Below are positions 1-10,429 of a stretch of DNA of 64,000 nt, in pieces. Source of the DNA: Ditylenchus dipsaci (lineage: Eukaryota; Nematoda; Chromadorea; Rhabditida; Anguinidae). Position 1 is the first letter of the stretch. Each line of letters starts with the position of its first letter. The stretch covers positions 151,837 through 215,836 of the forward strand of contig SADC01000918.1 in assembly GCA_004194705.1 (NCBI GenBank), written 5' to 3'. The notes beneath the pieces were generated by a model. That model was not told the DNA's origin and did not search any database. It saw only the letters and a program-made list of their open reading frames with translations. A program made the position numbers and the translations under genes.

Positions 1-30
1 ACTAATAATTTCAGACTGAATTTGAACTCG

Positions 31-429
31 GGTAGTGTTTAATTTTGTCCCCTATTTCGCTGAAAAATGCCCCATTATTTAAACTGAATGTTTTTCGTAA
101 TTTTTACGTTTATTTTCTGAAATTTTTAAACTTTCGTGTAGCTCAAGATCTCAGTATTCTATCGAGCTATCAAACTCTACTGAATTATTTTAAAAATTTA
201 GAAATTAAGGGGTTTGGAACAATTAGAGAAAAACAAAAGTTACTTCATTCAAACCCCTAAATCTCTACATTTCCGTAATTATCAAATAGGTTTAGATAAC
301 TCGTTAGAAAGCTGAGATCCAGTGCTACATGATATTTTTAATAAATTGGAAATGAACGCAGAAATTAAGAAAAACAATTAAATTTCAGATTATGGGGCAT
401 TTTTCAGGGAGCAAAATAAAATACCATCC
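31..429. mobile_element. GG-terminal foldback MITE with 10-bp TSD
   Basis: The ends are imperfect inverted repeats (GGTAGTGTTTAATTTTG at the left; the complement of GGATGGTATTTTATTTTG at the right). They are flanked by the direct repeat TTTGAACTCG at 21-30 and 430-439. The interior carries the shared motif (TGTAGC...CTCAG...GAGCTATC) once in each orientation, near 138-175 and 294-335. There is no coding capacity. The 8-10 bp duplication and GG/CC ends match the large foldback set found across the window. Confidence 0.75.
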
Positions 430-614
430 TTTGAACTCGAGTCTACTCTCCGTCATCTGAGCTGTCAACTAAATGTACATTTCACTTTCCCCTTTGTTTG
501 TATTCATCATCTAACACACTTGCTAAATGTCTTCTGAAGGATGCGCAATATTCAAATGACAACATTTTTGGCAATACACAGACCTGTAGGGATAATATTT
601 AGTAGTCATCATGT

Positions 615-687
615 GCCTGGGTGGCGCAGTGGTTAGCGCGTCAGTCTCATAATCTGAAGGTCGAGGGTTCGAAACCCTCTCCGGGCA
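615..687 (+). tRNA. tRNA-Met (CAT), elongator type
   Basis: A 73-nt cloverleaf can be folded by eye. The 7-bp acceptor stem (GCCTGGG with CTCCGGGC, two G-U pairs) is followed by discriminator A. The D arm is GGCGC..., the anticodon loop reads CTCATAA with anticodon CAT, and the T arm is GAGGGTTCGAAACCCTC. The A box (TGGCGCAGTGG) and B box (GGTTCGAAACC) fit RNA polymerase III, and a TTTTT terminator follows within about 10 nt. It resembles metazoan elongator tRNA-Met. No intron is seen. The flanks up to 1040 hold no recognisable gene. Confidence 0.95.
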
Positions 688-1108
688 TCATACTTTTTAG
701 CTTTATTTTTCGTTACTTGGGGTTAGGCAAATGTCCGGCACATTTTCCGCTAAACAATAAATATAACTTCTTTTTATACACTGGTAAAAAGAGCAAATGG
801 TCACTATAAAAAGGATAGAAAAAAAACTCCGCCTGTTGCCAAAATTCACCAAACCTTATGACTATTTTGGGAGCCCGGGGTTGAAGTTAGAGGTTTTCAC
901 TATGCAAAATACTTCAACTCCTACTGTAACCGTGACTTTCTCGGATTGGAATTGAAGTATTTGTTATTTACTAACACTCTTTTAGCTTTTTGATCATGGT
1001 ATTTTGCCTAAACCATAATCAGGTACAAGTTCTTAGTAAAAATGTATAAGGTCTACGTTCGATCAGTGCTAGATTTCTCCTCCCCGGTTTATAATCCATA
1101 CCTAATTA

Positions 1109-1669
1109 GGCACTTGTTCACTTAGGGTGGCGCATTTTATAATATCGTCTAAATCATGTTTAAACGACTCCTAAGTGATATTTATATGCTTCAAACGGTC
1201 AAAAATTGTTTTCCAAAGTTTTCTTAAATAAAAAAACGGATTTCTAGAAAAAAAAATTAGACCAAAATTTGACTAAAAACTTAACATGCCTTGGTCCCCA
1301 AGGCAAAAAGTCTGATTTTAGTCAAAAAAAATTTTTTCGAAAAATCGGTTTTAACGAAAGAAAGTATTAGAAAACAAATTTTTCATCGTTTAAAGCATAT
1401 AAAATTACTTAGGAGCCGTTAAAACATAATTTGAAAAAAGTTAAAAAATGCGCCCCCCTAAGTGAACAAGTACCAGTATTTCCAATAATGACAGTGACAG
1501 TGACAGTGACACTGACATCACTGACATGTCATTGTAAGTGTCACTGTCATTGTGACAAGTGTCACTGTCACTATCACAATGACAGTGACACTTACAATGA
1601 CATGTCAGTGATGTCAGTGTCACTGTCAGTGTCACTGTCACTGTCATTATTGGAAACACTGCAAGTACC
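1109..1669. mobile_element. GG-terminal MITE with central CCTTGGTCCCCAAGG hairpin
   Basis: TSD CCTAATTA at 1101-1108 and 1670-1677. The arms begin GGCACTTGTTCACTTAGGG and end with the complement CCCTAAGTGAACAAGTACC. The centre (about 1287-1303) is the palindrome GCCTTGGTCCCCAAGGC. Two relatives sit at 25950-26262 and about 40590-41297, recognisable by TTTAAACGNCTCCTAAGTGA in the arms and the same centre. The copy is split by the hAT-like MITE at 1475-1661. Confidence 0.8.
1475..1661. mobile_element. hAT-like MITE made of TGACAG repeats, palindromic
   Basis: TSD CAAGTACC at 1467-1474 and 1662-1669. The ends are AGTATTTCCAATAATG and the complement of CAGTGTTTCCAATAATG; the left end seems to lack its first C. 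The body is a near-palindrome of the 6-mer TGACAG/CTGTCA, so both strands show long open frames rich in Ser, Asp, Cys and His. These are low-complexity artefacts, not proteins. CAGTG termini with an 8-bp TSD are typical of hAT elements. Confidence 0.75.
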
Positions 1670-2140
1670 CCTAATTAAAGATATAAAAGCAATTGAAAAA
1701 GTCAAACGCTTTTTCACAAAAATGGCATATGCGAGGTGTTTTAAGGTGAGCTGTGAAAACACGCCAAGCCACATAAGTATCGCTCTTTATATGTATAAAG
1801 AGCGATTACTCAAGCTCAACTTACAAACTCCCGAATTACGAAGATTGAAAACCGATCTTATTTTACTTTACAAAATTCTAAATGGACATATTAAAACCTC
1901 GAAAAACTTCCAATGGGTCAACTCAAATTATCATCTGAGAAAGCCCAATAAAATGAAAGTCTCCCATACTAAAATATAGTACGATATAACTCATTTTTTC
2001 AAAGGATGGCAAGGAATTACAACAAGTTGCCCTCTGATCTATTCAATATCACTAAACTGAGCTATTTCAAAACTACATTGTAAAATACTGATCTGTCTAA
2101 ATTTCTCAAGTTATAAGTCTCTCTCATCCTCGCTGCTTAA

Positions 2141-2371
2141 AGGGCCTGACCTCTTCCTACTCGGTGGTCCCCCGCCAATTCAAAAATTTTCCCTCGATCA
2201 TTGGACTTCTGTACGGATTTTTTCGCCACGTTTCTAACAAAACTAGGCCTGAAATCAAATTTTAGGCTTAGTTTTGTTAGAAACCTAGCGGAAAAATCCG
2301 TACAGAAGTCCAATGATCAAGGAAAATTTTTGAATTGGCGGGGACCACCGAGTAGGAAGAGGTCAGGCCCT
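2141..2371. mobile_element. TTAA-flanked hairpin MITE
   Basis: Almost perfect inverted repeat over its whole length. It starts AGGGCCTGACCTCTTCC, ends with the complement, and is flanked by TTAA on both sides (2137-2140, 2372-2375). It sits in the tail of the CR1-like element. The TTAA duplication is the hallmark of piggyBac-type transposition. Two other elements with related termini (AGGACCAT) lie at 8333-8524 and 36679-37040. A diverged relative of the arms is at about 12890-13070. Confidence 0.75.
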
Positions 2372-2605
2372 TTAAAGAATGTTAAACTGTTCATTGTCTT
2401 CACAATTATTGTTTGTATGGTCGCGTCATTTTTGGCGTAAATAAATAAATAAATCAAGCCTAGTCAGGTCTGGACATAAGGTAGGTCCGGCGTGCAATTT
2501 TTTGCGCCATACCGAGCCAGCTCGTGCAGACCTCTGCTCAAGACTTATCCTGTCTTATGCGAAGCCGAATTTCGTTTGATCACGTTGATTTCCCCCTTTC
2601 CTTAC

Positions 2606-5600
2606 CAGTTATCATCATTTAGGTCCAGAGCCAGTAAATCAGTGATTTTCACATCTTCTCCTAGTGTCAATGACAGTCTGCCCTGTCTAAAACCATCTAT
2701 TATACAGATCTCCAAAATTATAAAAAAAAGTTACTTCAGTCCAATTGCGAATTGCAACCTATCTAATATATCCTGACCATTCACAATATTCACATTAGGC
2801 AAGGTGGTCCGAAAGGAGAATTTCAGAGAATACTCCTGTCCCTCCACTCCATTACTCTGTTGCAGGAATACGGAGGTATTGGTGAAGGTAGCCACACTGT
2901 TCTGCTCACATTTCTCTCCAATTGTGCCTTTAGCACAACTGCAGAATGGGGTGTCCCGTGAGGGGTTCTCCTCAGCTGGCATTCTTGAGGTGGAGTGCAG
3001 TTCACAGAGGTACAGGTCTGAAAGAAAATTAAAAATAGTTATGGATCCTGGAATATGGATGACGTATGACTTACAGTTAGTTGCAGATCACACAGTGGAC
3101 CAGTGAATTGTGGAGAACATAGGCACACCGGCTGTTTGTCCAGTGTCAGGCATTTGACTGCATTCACACATTCTTTGCAACTGGATATGCTCTGAAATTG
3201 AAAATTGGTTAGAGAGACAGTAGAATTTTTTTGTTAGGTGCTCAGCTTGGTGCACAAGAGTTATTCAGTGCAGTTATCTCTCAATGATGACACCACCTTT
3301 TAAAGTACAACACCCCTGAGCTAGTCAAATTTCAAGCCACTTTTGCACCTTTAGCCGAACTTGATTCGTCAGACTAGTCCAAAAAATGACGAAAATTTCG
3401 ATTTAAACTGTTTTTGTTCTGAAAAAGTTGAAACTTTTGCCAATAATTTGGTTGAAGGGGCTGAAGAAAGTTTACTGGCAAGAAGTTTAAGTTTTTCAGA
3501 ACATAAATCATTTAAATCGGAATGTTGTATCTTGTGGCTGGAACATCGATTTCAACAAAGGATCACAAAAATATTCGGGTCGTAGCCTTTAGGCCCCTTT
3601 TTCCATTTGCGGAAAAAAAGGGCCAAACGACTTACGTAAGTCGTTTGGCCCCTTTTTCCACTTTTTTAAATACGCGCCTTTTATTTATTTTTGTTGTTTT
3701 TGTGCTTTTCATAATCTTGCCTCCAGGTAAATTTTCCCGCGGTGTATACTCCTTCTGGTAAATTTCCCTACGGTGAATTCTCCTTCTGGCCGCTAAATTC
3801 CTCAGCAAAGATTTTCAAATTAATCTTTTTTTCTTGTGAAAACTCTTATCACTTAAGATGTTTTGCTATAATCTAGCACCCGTATTATTGGATGATTTAT
3901 GCACCAACCCAACCAAATGGTCGTCCATTTGGTGAAAAAAATTTTTCATGTGTTTGGGTTTCCGAAATCTGTTTTTTGCAGTAATTTGAGCATTCTAAAA
4001 AAGTTTCACAATAGTGAAATGCCATTTTCTAGGGTAATTTTGAGTTTTGGTATTATAGCTAAAATGACAGTTTGGAACTTACAGGTTATATTCATATTAT
4101 CGAAATAAGTGAACGTAATAGCTTTTCAAAGCCGAAAAATAAGAGAGAGAGAAAAATTGACCCACGTGGACATCCATATCCACCAATTGTAAGAGTATAT
4201 GGACCCGGACTTAGTAGACCCACCAGTTAACTTCCTCATTTAGACCTATCTGCCTAGGTATCCACTTACTAGATGCATCCATTCTTTTCCAGGTATCTTC
4301 ATCCACCTAAACCATTTGAGCATTGGGTAACACTGCGTGGCTACTACTACCGAGGCATTTCCACCAGAGTATCGTTACCTAGGTAGAACAACCTGAGCAC
4401 CACCTGGTTACTCTTCGGGATACGTGATTAATGCAGAACCGGGGCTCCTGCAAGTCAAATTGCTGTTTTAGCATTATCAAACCGTGTTGGGGACACGAGT
4501 ATGGATAAGGTAGAATGACTTTTAGTTTGTTTCAGCTAAATCCAAAATTTTGGATTTTAGAGATGGATACCCATTTGGAGGAGGTACCAGGTGGTTCCCT
4601 ATCCACCGTGAGGCTTAGTAGTCTTATAAAAATTAGTTTATGACGGTTATTCAAGAAAATAATAATAAAAACAACAAACTGCAAAAAACAATAAAACTAC
4701 AAAAGGCGCGTATTTAAAAAAGTGGAAAAAAGGGGCCAAACGACTTACGTAAGTCGTTTGGCCCTTTTTCCACAAATGGAAAAAAGGGGCCTAACGCCCC
4801 TACGCCAAATATTCATGCCCATTGAAAGGTAGTCAAATTTGAGGGGGTGGTATTATATCAAGAAGGACTTTATAAAAGTTGTTTAAAAGAAGGGACTGAA
4901 AGACTGCACTTAGTTACGGTCCACACTCGATTTAATGTTACCCCAAAACCCGCGCCTCCCGATTTAGTGTAGCCTTTTTTTCAATAAGGATGAACTAAAT
5001 GGAGAGGTGCGGGTATTTTCGGCAAAACCGTTGTCATTCACAAAAACTATTGGCGATCTAGATTTGACTAACCAAAGACAACAGGCGAAAAGCTTCAAAA
5101 TCTAAGTTAAAAAAGTGTAGTACTCTATGCAGGAACGAACTTGTTGGGGTTACACTAAAAAGAGAGTGGACTGTACCCCTCATTGTTTACAAATTTGTTT
5201 GCAAGTGGAAATTAAGTGAATTCGACAATTAAGGACCTGAATTCAGCCTTTCATTTTCATATAAAAGATCGATATTCTGAGATATGACTTTGGAGTATAA
5301 GCCGTTACTGTCTGAATTAGGTAACGTATTTCCTGTGATTAACGCACCGAAGCGTTGATTTTTCGATGGAATTCTAGGTGGAGGGCGTTAATTAGAGACA
5401 TTTTGAGATTTGTGGGTGTTCAACCAAATCCAAATTCGGAAATCGGTAGAGGGAATTGAGAAAACGAAAAAATGCTCGAAAAAAATTGTCTGCTTCCAGA
5501 TACAAACCATCAAAGTCGAGTGGGCATGTGCTACACGGGGGGGGGGGGGTGGAGTTTGATTGGCGTTAATTACAGGAAATACAGTACATAGAGGTAGAAC

Positions 5601-8600
5601 TACAAATTTCGGAGGCCTTTTTGTCTGCTAGATATTCGCAAAAACCGTAATAAAATATGAGATTTTCTATTAGAACAGCATCCACCACACCAATATAAAA
5701 TACCGAATTTGGCTAATGAGAGTCAAAAATGGGTCAAAAAACAGCACCGAAGGGAGGAGGCGCTAATTAGGGAAAATACGGTAGATTTCCATCAAATTTG
5801 TCACTCCATATTTTACAAGTTAAAAAAAGCGACATTGATTAGTTAGAAAAGTTAGTTACCACATGGTTAAGAACAGCTGAATCGGGCTGGCTAAAAGATG
5901 GTTGTGGATCCAAAGTGGTGGGCAGTGGAAAAGTTGAATCTATTAGCGAGAGTGATGGAGACAAGTGGCTAATTAGATTAGTAGTGGGAGAGGTAGTGGT
6001 AGAAGAAGTGTGGTCTAGAGCTGATACCCTGTAGCTGGTATAGCATTCCGCCCCTCCACCAACAGATTGACGACACAGCTGTCCTGGAGCACAATTACAT
6101 TCCACTTCGCAGTGCTTGCCCACAAATCCATCCAAGCATGAGCATTCCATACGGGAATCTGGAAAATAATTTATAATTGATCAGGCAGGATGTTACACGT
6201 ATCAGGCTTTTGCAGTTTCTACCACAATCCAAAAATATACCTTTGCCCATTGCACAAGTTCCTCCATTGACACAAGGATTGTTTTCACAGTTATCTTGCT
6301 TAGCAGCCAGCTCACACCTTACACCAGAGACATTAGGCGGACAATGGCACCCGAATGCTAACCCATCCTTGGATGACTGGCCAGGAGATTGTGCGTAGCA
6401 ACTACCTAAAAAAATTATATTACTCGATTTCTTACTGTAAGGGGTGTACTGATTTCGCACCTTTTGTTTTGGTTAAAGATTCTTTGTGAACTAATTTTGA
6501 AAACCTGTGATTGACTGGTAAACAAAAATGCATTTTTAGGGCTAAAATTTTGTATACCGTCAACCCTCGATTTAACGTCACCCCCGGGGACCGGCCCTAA
6601 GGTGACGTTAAATCGAGGGTGACTCTAAATCGAGGGTTCACTTTGAATAAATTTCAGTCAAAGCCAACCAAATTGGTCCATTTTTGGGTGACGTTAAATC
6701 GAGGGTTAACTGTACCCCCAGCAGTCAATTAAACAACAGGGTGGACCAAGGCACATATATATCACATTTTTTCGAAAACTTTCATATCGTATCCTAACCA
6801 TCTCAAATCTTTTCAAACCTCTAATCAAACTTCCCTGTATCACCCAAATCACTCCGAAAACATATCAAACCATCCCAAATAGACTATTTCGTGTTTTAAG
6901 ACATTTTACACGTTTCGCGAATATATCACTCCTGATGAATTCGCGAAACGTTTCAGACGTTAGTTTAGATGGTTAGAACACGAAATTTTCGGAAAAAATG
7001 TAAAGTATATTCTTTGGTCCCCCTGTTGTATAATTGACACTGGGGGTATAGGACACTTGAGAGCTGGGTGTATACGAAGTTTGTACTTAGCAAATAATTT
7101 ATATTTGTATTTAGTGAATAATGTTTAATAACAAACATTTAGCTTCATCCGCTTGTGGTTTGGGCCTTGTCTGTCCAGAAGCCGTCTACAGGCCAGGACC
7201 CGAACCACATGTTTTCCATTTTGAGTGGATTTCAAGTCTGATTCTGGGATACGATCGAAAAAAATGTAGCCAAAACAAAAAATGCAAAAAATTGGCCCAC
7301 TCGGGACGGTGAAAAATTGAGTCCCACCACAGAAAAACAACTATAACGAAAAAGCTACCTCCATTTTTGCAAAAGTCATTCGGACAAGGCATTTCCACCT
7401 CAGCACCCACAGTCAGAATGTCCAATGAGGAGGGAGTAGAGGGAATGGGAATATCCAGACGTAACTGGTCACACCACTTGCCTTGGAACCGTGGACTAGA
7501 GCAATTACAGGCTGTGGAGTTAACGATGTCATCCCACACACATTGAGCTCCATTCAGGCATGGTCTTCTGCAAAAACAATATATAGACTCGGTAAGTGAG
7601 AAGGATAAATTCACCCGTCAACACGACACTCATTTACAGATATTTCACACAGATGGCCAATGAATGTGGATGGACAGATGCAAAAGGTTTTGTTGGCGTT
7701 GGAAATACACTGGCCACCGTTAAGACAATTGTCGGATTGTAGGCACAGGTCAATAGGGACGTCACACTTCTCACCCTGAAAATAGGATTGAAGTTAGTTT
7801 GGACAGGATATTTTTAGGTAGAGTCAACTACTGCTAATCCGATAATCCAATTTCTTCGGGCTTTATTGATAATACCTACGAAACACGGGTCAAACCTGTT
7901 GAATCTACAATGGCCCAGTAACTTACAAAATATTCGATTTTGGAGTTTCAAGAGAAGTGATTGGTCAGAATGTAAAACAGATTAGCAAAGGCTGACTACA
8001 TCTAACAAAACTTAATTTGACCTACAGTCATTCCCTGTCTACACAAGCACTCCGGCGCACCTCCATCCGAGTTGATAACCAGTTGGTGGAAAGCATCGCA
8101 AGAGATTTTAGGTGTCACATCATTCTGCAAATATTTAGTTAATTTAGCTGCCCAACCACTGAATACAATCCACCTACCTCACAGTTTTTGCCAGTATAGT
8201 TGGCAAAACAGTGACATACGAAGGAGCCAGGCAGTTCTTGACATGCTCCTCTCCCGCGACAAGGATTCTGGTAGCAGAAACCTACGGACTGCTCACAGAT
8301 TTCTCCTGGATAATATAGTTCGGTAGATTTAAAGGACCATACTTGTTGATGCAAATGAGAATTTGACAAATTCAAATTCGCGCGGACAGTTCTCTTTGGT
8401 CTCGCACTCTACTCTTTGGAGTTACTTCGAGCGACTCAAAAAAGTACAGTGAGAGACGAAAGAGAAGTGTCCCGCGCGAATTTGAATTTGTCAAATTCTC
8501 ATTTGAATCAACAAGTATGGTCCTTTAAGAAAGAGAAATGGTCAAAAAAACTTACCTCCAAATCCAGCTGGACAATCACAGCGGAAACCTCCGACTAGAT

Positions 8601-10429
8601 TATGGCACAGACCCCCATTTCTACAAGCAGGTTGAGAAGCGGTTTGGAGGGAGCACTCGTCAATGTCTTCCTCGCACAGTTTGCCTTGCAACCCTTGAGC
8701 ACATTCACAGAAGAAGTCATTCTGAAAATAAGAAGTCTGAAACTAGGGTTTGGTATAAATTTTAAAACAAACTTACTTTAGAAGGTCTACAAGTAGCATT
8801 ATTGGCACATAGATTTCTGAGGGCACACAAGTCATCCTCGCATTGGAACTGGCTGTGTTGAGATCATATAGGCAACTAAAGTGGGCGACTTTGAATCATC
8901 GGTAAATTTATGAATCGATTTTTGGTTGACACGAACATTTTTGAGAGAGGGTGCATGTTACGTAGGATTTTGACCATTATTGTTTTCATGTCTCGTCCGT
9001 AATTTTAGGAGTAATGTCTTATCTGTAAATGCGTTCCTTGGCTAACTTTTTTCGCAGAATCCAACAATGTTATCAGAATTGAGGTTTTTTTGAAAAACAT
9101 CTGAGAATCACAAAACTAGCTAAATACCGTAAATCCTCTAATATAAGAACCCCCCCCCCTGTGATTCAAAATCATGTTCTTGGCATTGTATTTTCTACCC
9201 GCTTTTTGAAGAATTCTCTTATGCAAGTTACCAGTGGTAACTTACCACTCATCTTGTAGCTAGTGAGATGAGCTACAAAATAGGTGGTAATTTGCCGGAG
9301 TATTTGCATTTTACGGTATTTGCATTGTATTTCTCCCACACACCCCTTTAAAATTCGAAATTGAGTCCGTGGCTTGAGTTTTTAGACTCATTTTTTTTCA
9401 GACACATTCTCTGAATTGTTTGCGGCGGTTTCTTGATGTGGGTTTGGATCGAGAATCTGATTGCTGGTTGGACTCGAAATTTTTGATAACTATGCTTTTT
9501 AGTTATTGTCAAATTTTCACCGAAGAAGAATTTATTTTCAGCCATCTAAGTGGGGCAGGAATATTTAATTGAATGTATTTATAGCTTACACTCTGGCTTG
9601 ACCCGGACAGCCTAAACTCCTGCAGTCTCCAAGGGTTGAGCATAGTTCTCCAGTGAAACCTACAATTTTTGTTTTGTGACATAAGCCTTTATTTACAATC
9701 GGTTTATTTTGTTTATAATATCTCAAAGCAGTGGGAAACCTTTACGACTACCTTTTGACACGGGTTTTTACCTTCATTTTCTACTACCCTGGCAGATATT
9801 TTATTACCGCCGATATTTTTTGTCAGTATGCCTCAAATTTATATCAGTCGTGGCATTTCGGTTCTCAATATGTTCAAACTTTATTTGTTTGCGACTTAGT
9901 TATTTCAGACTTTCGTGAACACTTCAAATAAAAACATCACATTTAGCTAAAATTTTGACCATGATTTTGAGTCTACGAAAGTGATAATTGATGCCCCAAC
10001 TTGACCCTTGCTTATAGTGAATATCTATTGCTTATACACTAAACCATTCAATCAGAAGTCAAGCTGGTAGGCTTAGAGAACATTGTAACACTAACCTTGA
10101 GCACATTTGCAGTATTCTCTAGAAATGGAATCATTGCTGGGACACACTGACCACCGTTCTGACACTCCAGAGAGCAGGAACTGCCTGAAGTCAAGACCAC
10201 AGGATTGTCCTGTGGCAAGGCTGCAAAATAGACCATTTAACTAAGATTTTTGGAATGGTTAGGATAATTTTACTTTTCTCGACAGTATTTTCACAGAGTA
10301 CTCCTTGGAAACCGGGTTTGCATTCACACTCGAACTCCACATTGTCCAATGATCTGTTGAGGTAACACTCTCCGTCATTCAGACAGATTTCGTTGCTCGG
10401 ACAGCTTTCTCTATGGCCATGGCACACTT
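2606..10429 (-). CDS. Multi-EGF plus laminin-G protein (Crumbs/eyes-shut/Notch-like), partial
   Basis: Extracellular modular protein, partial at both ends. Exons on the minus strand by GT-AG borders with matching phases: 10429-10274, 10220-10096, 9659-9590, 8852-8777, 8721-8556, 8305-8178, 8124-8026, 7775-7615, 7567-7359, 6405-6241, 6158-5860, 3191-3075, 3017-2606. They encode about 13 six-cysteine EGF modules. One has the calcium-binding start DIDEC (exon 8721-8556); most others end C.C..GF.G..C. Exon 6158-5860 adds a Ser/Thr/Pro-rich, mucin-like linker. The last exon starts a laminin-G domain ([12 protein letters not shown]...FSFRT, then [16 protein letters not shown]) and ends at a GTAAGG donor, so more LamG should follow. 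EGF arrays feeding LamG recall Crumbs, eyes shut and related polarity or adhesion proteins; the exact family is not provable here. Breaks: one base missing near 10139-10141, one near 2975, and an in-frame TAA at 2731-2733. Introns hold several MITEs. Confidence 0.85.
3577..4806. mobile_element. GG-terminal element with twin terminal hairpins, copy A
   Basis: TSD AAATATTC at 3569-3576 and 4807-4814. Each end carries two consecutive hairpins: GGCCCCTTTTTCCATTT... folding with AAAAAGGGCC, then a long perfect palindrome centred on GACTTACGTAAGTC between GGGGCCAAAC arms. The interior has GGTAAATT..CCC words (3722-3790) and an imperfect CCAAATGGTCGTCCATTTGG hairpin near 3910. It lies in the 2.7-kb intron between exons 5860-6158 and 3075-3191 of the EGF gene. 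Copy B, in reverse orientation, is at 50685-52680. Confidence 0.8.
4917..5173. mobile_element. pogo-like TA MITE
   Basis: Flanked by TA. The left end CGGTCCACACTCGATTTAAT and the right end (complement of CAGTCCACTCTCTTTTTAGT) are inverted repeats of the CAGTCRAACCTCG type seen at the ends of the Tigger copy at 61283. Internal GTTCGTTCCTGC-type sequence links it to 33968-34394 and 55628-56052. No ORF. Intronic in the EGF gene. Confidence 0.65.
5324..5781. mobile_element. TA MITE with CGTATTTTCCCTAATTA termini
   Basis: Inverted ends CGTATTTCCTGTGATTAACG... and the complement of CCGTATTTTCCCTAATTAGC, flanked by TA. A further copy of the end motif near 5565-5585 suggests two nested or abutting copies. 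A run of G occurs at 5539-5548. Intronic in the EGF gene; no coding sequence. Confidence 0.5.
6557..6712. mobile_element. pogo-like TA MITE, CGATTTAACGTCACC words
   Basis: 156 bp, TA at both flanks. The ends are CCGTCAACCCTCGATTTAAC and the complement of CAGTTAACCCTCGATTTAAC, and the word CCTCGATTTAACGTCACC recurs inside in both orientations. Same architecture as 39736-40467 and 19136-19435, but with its own word. Intronic in the EGF gene. Confidence 0.7.
6735..7030. mobile_element. MITE with ACAACAGGG...GACCAAGG termini
   Basis: The ends are CAACAGGGTGGACCAAGGCA and the complement of ACAACAGGGGGACCAAAGAA, followed by matching AT-rich arms (ATTTTTTCGAAAA / TTTTCGGAAAAAAT) and an inner palindrome CGTTTCGCGAA...TTCGCGAAACG. 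The CCTTGGTCCCCCTGTTG block is terminal here but internal in other families. Intronic in the EGF gene. Confidence 0.6.
8333..8524. mobile_element. TTAA-flanked hairpin MITE (AGGACCAT ends)
   Basis: TTAA at 8329-8332 and 8525-8528. The ends AGGACCATACTTGTTGAT and their complement continue into a long arm containing GAATTTGACAAATTCAAATT and CGCGCGG. The same ends occur at 36679-37040. It occupies most of the 250-nt intron between EGF exons 8556-8721 and 8178-8305. Confidence 0.75.
9127..9316. mobile_element. Short TA MITE (CCGTAAATCCTCTAATATAA end)
   Basis: Begins TA-CCGTAAATCCTCTAATATAA and ends ...CATTTTACGG-TA. The interior has an inverted pair around CTCATCTTGTAGCTAGTGAGATGAGCTACAAAAT. Its start resembles that of 57568-58852. 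It lies in an EGF-gene intron and includes a run of nine C that may be miscounted. Confidence 0.45.

Larger units (their letters stand above)
1041..2455 (+). pseudogene. CR1/jockey-like non-LTR retrotransposon 3' end, interrupted by MITEs
   Basis: Only the C-terminal part of an endonuclease/reverse-transcriptase polyprotein remains. Residues ending YNPYLI lie at 1041-1104. After the insertion the frame resumes with KDIKAIEKVKRFFT, then an ERLLKLNLQTPELRRLKTDL block and YKILNG. This order (thumb region, paired RRL/DLI...LYKI motif, then a tail with R.N.FF..R....N.LPSDL...FK) is typical of CR1/jockey/Rex-type polyproteins. The tail (1999-2083) is in another frame after a frameshift. The element ends in AATAAATAAATAAAT, the 3' microsatellite usual for these elements. 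It is interrupted by 1109-1669 (TSD CCTAATTA), which itself contains 1475-1661, and by 2141-2371 (TSD TTAA). The 5' part, the palm with the catalytic residues and the endonuclease are absent, so it is inactive. Confidence 0.8.

Noticed and set aside
1431..1774. Open frames rich in Ser/Asp or Cys/His on both strands
   Set aside because: They are translations of the palindromic TGACAG/CTGTCA repeat in 1475-1661; only the CR1-like portion after 1665 is real coding ancestry.
2731..2733. TAA as evidence for a reassigned stop codon
   Set aside because: Other genes use TAA and TGA as normal ends (37449, 50138, 31743), and many frames here are damaged by single-base errors, so one in-frame TAA does not support a variant code.
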